A stretch of 64,000 nucleotides of DNA from Actinobacillus indolicus (lineage in GTDB: Bacteria > Pseudomonadota > Gammaproteobacteria > Enterobacterales > Pasteurellaceae): contig NZ_CABFKH010000004.1 in the NCBI RefSeq assembly GCF_901764975.1, positions 119,246-183,245 on the forward strand, written 5' to 3'. The notes under the pieces were generated by a model. It saw only the letters and a program-made list of their open reading frames with translations, did not search any database and was not told the DNA's origin. A program made the translations under genes and the position numbers. Of this stretch, positions 58,462-64,000 are shown in pieces. How positions within the stretch are numbered: the first letter of the stretch is position 1; each line of letters opens with the position of its first letter.

Positions 58462-60114
58462 ATGAAAAATTCCTATTTACCTTGGCAACTTTCTGCCCTT
58501 GCAACTACGCTGTTAATCCTTCTTCCGTTGCTTGCCATTGGCTATCACGCTTTTGAAGGTGAAATGGAAAATCTCGTTCATCTTTGGGATACAATGCTAG
58601 GCACTTATCTGCTTAACTCAAGCCTGTTAGTCTTAGGCACTGTCGTCCTTGCACTTTTTTTTGCATTACCGTCCGCTTGGATCGTTGCGAATTATCAATT
58701 CTGTGGGCAAAAAACGCTTCAATGGTTGCTTTGCTTGCCGTTAGCAATGCCTGCTTATTTAATCGCTTATCTTTATACCGATTTACTCGACTATTCTGGG
58801 GCATTTCAGGAAATGTTGCGTGGTATTTTCGGTTGGCAAACACCGCACGATTATTGGTTTCCGAAAATCCGCACCCTTTACGGTGCTTGCTTTGTGCTTG
58901 CCCTTGTACTCTACCCTTATATTTTCTTACTGGCTCGAGTGGCATTATTAGAACAATCCGAAAACCTCACTCACAGTGCCAGAATGTTAGGCTCATCGCC
59001 GGCGGATATTTTCCGTAAAATCACTTTCCCTTTAATTCGCCCTGCTATTGCTGTCGGTATGGCGTTAGTCGCAATGGAAACCTTAGGCGATTTCGGCACA
59101 GTGTCCTATTTTGCAGTGCCAACTTTGACGACTGCCATCTACGACTCGTGGCTCGGCTTTCAAGATCTCGGCACGGCAAGCCGTATTTCCATTTTTATGT
59201 TGCTGATGATTTTTCTGTTTATCAGCCTTGAGCAATATAGCCGTCGCAAACAAAAAAGCTATCAGCGTGGCTATGAAAAGAAAACCTCGTTCAAACAGCT
59301 CACAGGCTGGAAACTGTGGCTTGCACAAGGCTGGTGCTGGGGCTTGCTGGCATTGGCGTTCTTTATTCCATTTGGGCGATTAATCTATTGGTCTTTCCAC
59401 TATTTTGAACAGTCGTGGAATTTAGATTTTGTGCAATTTGCCTTGAATAGCTTGAAGGTATCTATTATTGCCTCGATCATTACCGTTGCCCTTGCTATGT
59501 TACTGCATTTTGCTCATCGACTGTCGGTCAATCGCAGATTTTGGGCGAAATCGACCCGCTTGTCGTTACAATTTTCCTCATTGGGCTATGCCATTCCAGG
59601 GACTGTACTGGCAATCGGCTTGTTGTCGCCATTGACTTTTGCCGATCACCAATTACACGCGCTACTGAAATCTTTAGATCTTTCCCCTGTCGGCTTGATT
59701 TTTTCCGGTTCACTGTTTGCCTTAGTCCTTGCCTATGTAATCCGCTTTTCCGCAATGGCAATCGGCAGTCTTGAAACCTCTCTCGGCAAAATTTCGCCGT
59801 CGCTAGATATGGCAAGTCAAACAATGGGAAAAACAGGCTTATCAATGTTTAGAAGTGTGCATATCCCTTTGATTACCAAGGGAATTATTACCGCAGGCTT
59901 AATGGTCTTTATTGAAAGTATGAAAGAGTTAAATGCGTCACTGTTATTGCGACCGTTCAACTTTGATACCTTAGCGACCCACGTTTTCACCTTTACTTCA
60001 GATGAACAATTAGAGCGTGCCGCCTTGCCAGCCATTGTGTTAGTGTTGGTTGGATTAATCCCTGTTATTTGGCTGACCCGTTCGTTAATCTCTCAATCGC
60101 AAAAAGAACGTTAA
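58462..60114 (+). CDS. fbpB: FbpB, ferric-iron ABC transporter permease
   Basis: 550 residues with about 12 membrane segments: a duplicated permease. Two EAA-type loops are visible: SARMLGSSPADIFRKITFPLIRPA and ASQTMGKTGLSMFRSVHIPLITKG, which contact FbpC. Start taken at ATG 58462 (MKNSYLPWQLSALATTLL); a longer frame from 58402 would run through the palindromic element and is unlikely. Confidence 0.93.
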   Translation: MKNSYLPWQLSALATTLLILLPLLAIGYHAFEGEMENLVHLWDTMLGTYLLNSSLLVLGTVVLALFFALPSAWIVANYQFCGQKTLQWLLCLPLAMPAYLIAYLYTDLLDYSGAFQEMLRGIFGWQTPHDYWFPKIRTLYGACFVLALVLYPYIFLLARVALLEQSENLTHSARMLGSSPADIFRKITFPLIRPAIAVGMALVAMETLGDFGTVSYFAVPTLTTAIYDSWLGFQDLGTASRISIFMLLMIFLFISLEQYSRRKQKSYQRGYEKKTSFKQLTGWKLWLAQGWCWGLLALAFFIPFGRLIYWSFHYFEQSWNLDFVQFALNSLKVSIIASIITVALAMLLHFAHRLSVNRRFWAKSTRLSLQFSSLGYAIPGTVLAIGLLSPLTFADHQLHALLKSLDLSPVGLIFSGSLFALVLAYVIRFSAMAIGSLETSLGKISPSLDMASQTMGKTGLSMFRSVHIPLITKGIITAGLMVFIESMKELNASLLLRPFNFDTLATHVFTFTSDEQLERAALPAIVLVLVGLIPVIWLTRSLISQSQKER

Positions 60115-60115
60115 T

Positions 60116-61129
60116 ATGAAATTACTTGATATTCAAAATTTGAGCTGTCAATTTGACGACAATGTGGTACTAAAATCCCTCGATCTTGCCGTAGGCGAAA
60201 ATGAGATCGTCTGTCTATTAGGGGCAAGTGGTTGTGGCAAAACGACGCTACTCAAAGCGATTGCAGGTTTACTTCCGATTAGTGAAGGTAAAATCTTTCT
60301 TGCAGGGGAAGATTTGCAGAAAAAACCGATTGAACAGCGTCAAATCGGGCTGATTTTCCAAGATTACGCCCTCTTTCCGCATTTAACGGTAGCACAAAAT
60401 ATTCAATTCGGCTTATGCAAAATGTGTAAATCCGACCAACATTGCTGCACCCAACAGATGTTGTCAGTGGTGAAGCTACAAGGCTTTGAAGGACGCTTCC
60501 CACACGAACTGTCTGGCGGACAGCAACAGCGTGTTGCCATTGCCCGAGCTTTAGCTTGTGAACCTGAGTTATTACTACTCGATGAACCCTTTTCCAACAT
60601 CGACAGCCAGACCCGTTATGCGATGATCCAAGAGATTAAGCAGATCTTAAAAAGCCAAAAAGTCCCTGCGATTTTCGTTACTCACAGCAAAGAAGAAGCC
60701 TTTGCCTTTGCGGATAAAATTGCCGTGATGGATCAGGGTAAGATCGTACAATTCGGTACGCCAACTGAACTTTATCACTCCCCAGTGAACGCTTTCGTTG
60801 CCGATTTTTTAGGTGGCACAAACTACCTGCCGTGCAAAGTGTTAGAAAATCACTTCCTTGAAAGCCCGATTGGTGCTTATCAATTCCCTGAAATCGAGTA
60901 TCCGCTTGGCGATTATCATTGGTTGCTCCGCCCAGAGCAGATTACCCTAAAAGCTGACGAAAGCGGACAAGGTGTAGTGATTGAAAAACTGTTCTTAGGA
61001 CAATTTTACCGTTACCAAATTGCAATAAACGGCACAAATGTCACCGCTTACCAAACGGCAGATTTGTCGCTACAAGCAAAAGTATCGGTAAGTTTCCAGA
61101 TGAGAGAGTTGGTGTTGTTTCAAAGATAA
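60116..61129 (+). CDS. fbpC: FbpC, ferric-iron ABC transporter ATPase
   Basis: 337 residues. Walker A GASGCGKTT (about 37-45), Q-loop FQDYALFPHLTV, ABC signature LSGGQQQRVAIARAL, Walker B LLLLDEPFSNID, switch His in FVTHSKEEA. A C-terminal TOBE-like domain (about 250-337) follows. ATG 60116 starts 1 base after the fbpB stop, so it is translationally coupled. Powers ferric iron import through FbpB. Confidence 0.95.
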   Translation: MKLLDIQNLSCQFDDNVVLKSLDLAVGENEIVCLLGASGCGKTTLLKAIAGLLPISEGKIFLAGEDLQKKPIEQRQIGLIFQDYALFPHLTVAQNIQFGLCKMCKSDQHCCTQQMLSVVKLQGFEGRFPHELSGGQQQRVAIARALACEPELLLLDEPFSNIDSQTRYAMIQEIKQILKSQKVPAIFVTHSKEEAFAFADKIAVMDQGKIVQFGTPTELYHSPVNAFVADFLGGTNYLPCKVLENHFLESPIGAYQFPEIEYPLGDYHWLLRPEQITLKADESGQGVVIEKLFLGQFYRYQIAINGTNVTAYQTADLSLQAKVSVSFQMRELVLFQR

Positions 61130-61132
61130 AAA

Positions 61133-61157
61133 GTAGGGACACCAAGCTTGGTGTCCC
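61133..61157. repeat. Intergenic palindrome after fbpC, GTAGGGAC family
   Basis: GTAGGGACACCAAGCTTGGT then GTCCC: a perfect palindrome centred on AAGCTT. Serves as boundary, perhaps terminator, between fbpC and the convergent slam gene. Confidence 0.85.
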
Positions 61158-61181
61158 AAACATACAATTAGATTTCCAATA

Positions 61182-62621
61182 CTAGAACCGTGTTTCAAAC
61201 ACTAAGTTCACATTTTTATCAGTGTAAGAATAGAGTGTTGGTAAGTTGCTATCATGTTTTTTCCAACTAAATTGCAACTTCGGTGTGATGTTAAACAGAT
61301 GCCAATCTCGTTTCCAAAGGGTCAAACTTGTGGAATAGACTTTATCTTCTCTCACTTTCCCTAAAGATAAAAAGCCTAGTTTGGCAATATCTTTATAATC
61401 TCGCTTTGTAAACGACAAGTTCAAGCGGGTAGATAAACCCCATAAATTCCATTCTTGTCCCCAACCGAAACGCACCCTTTTAGTATCTGAACTATATTGT
61501 TTAACGCGAACATCTTCACGATTAAAATCGCTACCTATATAGAAAAACTGTTGCGGATTACGTAGCCAAAGCAATGTTGCAGATGCTAATTTTGTGATAC
61601 CGTCTTGTGCCGTGCCATCATAATTATTCTGTTTTCCATATTCCAATGCCGTTGAAAGCTGCCAGTTTGGATTAAACCAATAATTCCACTCTGTACGAAT
61701 CCCTCTTGTACGACGGTAAGATTGATTGCCTACCCAACGCTTTTCAAAGAAAGGGAGCAGGCGGAACTGTCCGCTTGCTGTTTTATAGCTATAGCCCAAC
61801 AAGGTTCGATTACTAATATCGTCATCGGGGTGACTATTCCAATAGATTTTACCGTAAGTATTATTTTCAAGACTTAAATAATGGCTATTAAATAAGTTAA
61901 AATCCCTTGAAATATCGGCACTAAAACCAAAACCCTGTGCAGAGCGAGGCTTCATTGAATCCCCTTTAACATAGCCTGTATTTTCAATTTCAAGGGCATC
62001 CGATGTGTTATTCACATTTTTTGTACTCACATAGTAAGCCGAAGCCCCAAACTGCCAGCTATCTCGCTCATTGATTGCATCGGAATATACCTCAATCAAA
62101 CTCGCTACAGGGGCAGGGAGATTTTCGACACTTTTTGCTTTGTTGAACTGGTCAAGGGCGGCGGTATCTTGCTTAGTTTGGAATAACAAAATCGCTAACT
62201 CAATCCGTACCGCATTCAAATCAGGTTTTTCAGCCAAAATGTCACGATAAAGTGCAATGGCTGGCGAATACTGTTCATTTAAGCCATACCATTTTGCTTG
62301 AGCAAATTTCTCTAAAATCCGATCTCGTTCAGAGAATTTCCGATAAATTGCAAGAAGTTGGCTTAAAATATCCGCTTGTCTGCTATAAATGGCTTCAGAA
62401 AGTAGATGTTGTGTCAACGCATAATTTTGCAGTAATTCCGCTTCGGTAATATCGACCACTTTTTGGGCAGACTCATGGGAAATATCAGGTAGTGCTTTTT
62501 GTGGTATTTCAGGTTTAGCTACGTGTTGCAGTTTTTGCTCGGTATCGTCGGCTGTATTTGCATTTGCCAAACTGGGTAAACTACACAACACAAGCGGTAA
62601 GATCAGGGCAGATTTTTTCAT
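61182..62621 (-). CDS. slam: Slam, surface lipoprotein assembly modulator
   Basis: 479 residues from ATG 62621. Signal peptide MKKSALILPLVLCSLPSLANA; a periplasmic helical TPR region (about 60-190, with LLSQLLAIYRKFSERDRILEKFAQAKWYGLNEQYSPAIALYRDILAEKPDLNAVRIELAILLFQT); then a DUF560-type outer-membrane barrel of about 14 strands ending NVNLVFETRF with terminal Phe. Slam proteins move lipoproteins such as TbpB to the cell surface. The gene at 62791-64000 upstream is its evident substrate. The longer frame (62678) would cover the uptake sequence and a palindrome. Confidence 0.88.
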   Translation of the reverse strand: MKKSALILPLVLCSLPSLANANTADDTEQKLQHVAKPEIPQKALPDISHESAQKVVDITEAELLQNYALTQHLLSEAIYSRQADILSQLLAIYRKFSERDRILEKFAQAKWYGLNEQYSPAIALYRDILAEKPDLNAVRIELAILLFQTKQDTAALDQFNKAKSVENLPAPVASLIEVYSDAINERDSWQFGASAYYVSTKNVNNTSDALEIENTGYVKGDSMKPRSAQGFGFSADISRDFNLFNSHYLSLENNTYGKIYWNSHPDDDISNRTLLGYSYKTASGQFRLLPFFEKRWVGNQSYRRTRGIRTEWNYWFNPNWQLSTALEYGKQNNYDGTAQDGITKLASATLLWLRNPQQFFYIGSDFNREDVRVKQYSSDTKRVRFGWGQEWNLWGLSTRLNLSFTKRDYKDIAKLGFLSLGKVREDKVYSTSLTLWKRDWHLFNITPKLQFSWKKHDSNLPTLYSYTDKNVNLVFETRF

Positions 62622-62646
62622 TTTTTTAATTACCGTAATAATTTTT

Positions 62647-62723
62647 GTAGGGACACACTGCGTGTGTCCATCATACAAAATTGATATCTAAAACCAACAC
62701 GGACACACGCAGTGTGTCCCTAC
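62647..62723. repeat. Inverted pair of GTAGGGAC palindromes
   Basis: GTAGGG then GGACACAC/GTGTGTCC-type stem (62647-62669) and its mirror (62701-62723, ending CCCTAC), separated by 31 bases. The same stem occurs at 10342. The pair lies between the slam gene and the lipoprotein gene and can form a large hairpin. Confidence 0.9.
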
Positions 62724-62739
62724 AAAATGGAAAATAAAC

Positions 62740-62771
62740 AAAGCCACCACACCTGTGGCGTAGTGGCTTTT
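62740..62771 (-). terminator. Terminator of the surface lipoprotein gene
   Basis: Stem AAAGCCAC / GTGGCTTT with an inner complementary part; on the minus strand a T/A-rich tail follows. It would limit read-through into the slam gene. Confidence 0.6.
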
Positions 62772-62790
62772 GATTTGCTAAATCACAATA

Positions 62791-64000
62791 TTATTTAGGT
62801 TGTTTGGTTGCGCCGAAGACAGCGTTGTATTCAATTACATCGCCAATTTCTTTATATGAACGGTTAATTAAATCTACTTTTCCTACGGCATCATTTAAAT
62901 CTTTACCGTAGAAATTAACTTCGTAGTCGTTGCTCCAAGATGCTTCTTTGATGTTCATCGTTTCATTTGTCGCCATACCTCGACGATAAGTCTTCGATTG
63001 ATCAAGATTTTTCTCTAAAACGATTTTACCAATTAGGTTACTATTGATTTCACCCTCAATAGAGTTACGCTCAGGATCTTTATCAAATTTGGCTTTTAAT
63101 GTTACCGTACCATCAAGGACAGGTTCAGAACGCACCCCAAAGCGTACATCGCCATCTATATCTGCTTTTGTTACGCTAGCAATTACTTGCCCTTTATAAG
63201 TTGCTTCGCCAGCTACCGCATCATTCCAAATAATTTTACCGGTTTTGATAGATTGACCATTACGCTCTACAACTTCTTCTTTCCATACAGGATAAGTAGA
63301 GTTATATCCAGCGGATCTATTTTCTTCTGCTTTTTGTGCCACTGAGAAGAATTTCACATCGTGTCCGTTGGTAAAGAGAGCGCCATAAGTCGAATAAGGT
63401 TGATTTACATAGAGATAATTAAACGCTTTAGCATCTTCTTTTTCAATAATTCCGAAGTCTACAGCCCGATTATTACGTTTAACTTTAGTTACAATTTTTC
63501 CGCTGAAATCAGGATCTTCTTTTTTCCCTTGATGAACTCCAAGGAATGGCTTGCCATCTTGAGCACTTAATTCATTGAAATTAAGATCTGTTTCCCCATT
63601 TACACCATAATAATCAAAAAAACTCTTTTCACCAGGATGAAAATTTGTTCGAAGGGAATTCAAATAGCCATTATACCTATATTCCGTTGTATTATTTCTT
63701 GGACCATTACTCTGGATATTAATAATTCGCCATTCAACCCCATTTTTATCTAACAGATTTACTGGTTTATTTTTCTCAGCGGCTTCAGCTTCTTTTCTCT
63801 TACGCTCTTCTTCTAAGCGTTTTGCTTCCTCTGCTTTTCTTTTTGCTTCAGCATCTGCTTTTGCTTTTTCTTCCGCTAATTTTTTCGCTTCTTCTGCCTT
63901 TCTTTTTGCTTCAGCGTCTGCTTTTGCTTTTTCTTCAGCTAATTTTTTCGCTTCTTCTGCCTTTCTTTTTGCTTCAGCGTCTGCTTTTGCTTTTTCTTCG
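62791..64000 (-). CDS. Slam-linked TbpB-like surface lipoprotein, 5' end outside the window
   Basis: The stop is at 62791 and the frame is open to the window end (about 403 residues visible), so the N-terminus and lipobox are missing. The visible part starts with a charged helix: three copies of a 21-residue unit, KRKAEEAKKLAEEKAKADAE. Then RLEEERKRKEAEAAEKNKPV and a linker, then a beta-rich barrel (about the last 300 residues). Its closing strands GQVIASVTKAD, GTVTLKAKFDKDPERNSIEGEI, YEVNFYGKDLNDAVGKV and the end YNAVFGATKQ match TbpB-type lobes, which end VFGAxxQ. Ligand unknown: transferrin, hemoglobin or another host protein. Pairs with slam downstream. Confidence 0.85.
   Translation of the reverse strand, partial: EEKAKADAEAKRKAEEAKKLAEEKAKADAEAKRKAEEAKKLAEEKAKADAEAKRKAEEAKRLEEERKRKEAEAAEKNKPVNLLDKNGVEWRIINIQSNGPRNNTTEYRYNGYLNSLRTNFHPGEKSFFDYYGVNGETDLNFNELSAQDGKPFLGVHQGKKEDPDFSGKIVTKVKRNNRAVDFGIIEKEDAKAFNYLYVNQPYSTYGALFTNGHDVKFFSVAQKAEENRSAGYNSTYPVWKEEVVERNGQSIKTGKIIWNDAVAGEATYKGQVIASVTKADIDGDVRFGVRSEPVLDGTVTLKAKFDKDPERNSIEGEINSNLIGKIVLEKNLDQSKTYRRGMATNETMNIKEASWSNDYEVNFYGKDLNDAVGKVDLINRSYKEIGDVIEYNAVFGATKQPK
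63799..64000 (-). repeat. 63-bp tandem repeat coding for a charged coiled coil
   Basis: A 63-bp unit (21 codons), nearly identical in at least three successive copies at the window edge and likely continuing beyond it. It reads KRKAEEAKKLAEEKAKADAE, with a TolA-like heptad pattern. Copies differ only at a few third positions (GAC/GAT, GCT/GCG). Confidence 0.9.

Noticed and set aside
57346..61129. AfuABC, the hexose-phosphate type transporter of A. pleuropneumoniae
   Set aside because: The binding protein has the EVNVYSYRQPYL start and Tyr pattern of FbpA/FutA ferric binding proteins.

Overview
The window reads as chromosomal DNA of a Pasteurellaceae bacterium. Three things show this: low GC throughout; dozens of DNA-uptake signal sequences of the ACAAGCGGT type, often followed by a TTTGCA tract; and gene neighbourhoods such as exbB-exbD-tonB, aspS-nudB-yebC-ruvC, rnfABCDGE and a lipooligosaccharide (LOS) sialylation locus. 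This uptake dialect belongs to the Actinobacillus pleuropneumoniae / Mannheimia / Glaesserella branch rather than the Haemophilus influenzae branch. I cannot name the species. I see no prophage, insertion sequence, tRNA, rRNA or CRISPR array.

Layout. 0-2.2 kb: the start of glpE, then the ExbB-ExbD-TonB energy system with a Fur-like promoter. 2.2-5.6 kb: a DUF3108 protein, cysB, a YjjG-type phosphatase and gcvA. 5.6-5.84 kb: the small RNA GcvB, divergent from gcvA. 6-8.1 kb: ilvE, a RidA-like protein and ruvC. 8.1-13.7 kb: the aspS-nudB-yebC-ruvC neighbourhood, interrupted by two lipoprotein genes and a DUF3298 protein. 13.8-19.3 kb: grpE with a heat-shock-like promoter, two small membrane proteins and hrpA. 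19.4-24.1 kb: a peptidase/transporter/amidohydrolase cluster around a near-perfect CRP palindrome. 24.1-27.2 kb: htpX, dinB and lysO. 27.3-34.9 kb: an LOS/polysaccharide locus of eight genes (neuA, flippase, GT52 sialyltransferase, GT25 enzyme, polymerase-like protein, two GT2 enzymes, and a pyruvyl-transferase-like gene upstream). 35-46.5 kb: an ElyC-like protein, thiI, a TolC-family lipoprotein, gmk, gpt, pepD, a small lipoprotein, rplT-rpmI, infC with an AUU start, tsaD and ndh. 46.8-55.1 kb: a methyltransferase, lpxM and the rnf operon with an unrelated TRIC-family channel gene inside it. 55.2-57.2 kb: acyP, an XRE regulator and three small secreted proteins. 57.3-61.1 kb: the fbpABC ferric-iron importer. 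61.2-64 kb: a Slam outer-membrane protein and its TbpB-like surface lipoprotein, which runs off the window.

How the genes work together. Much of the window serves life on a host. ExbBD-TonB energises outer-membrane iron receptors, and FbpABC carries the ferric iron across the inner membrane. Slam exports a surface lipoprotein, and the LOS locus decorates the surface with sialic acid and perhaps pyruvate. No sialic acid synthesis genes (neuB, neuC) are seen, so NeuA probably activates scavenged Neu5Ac. The peptidase/DcuC/amidohydrolase cluster looks like a catabolite-regulated route for salvaging aspartate-containing or N-substituted amino acids.

Less ordinary signals: a palindromic repeat element inserted in frame within rnfC; a family of intergenic palindromes that keep their ends but vary their stems; a 63-bp tandem repeat encoding a charged helix in the Slam-linked lipoprotein; and a structured leader in front of rpmI-rplT.
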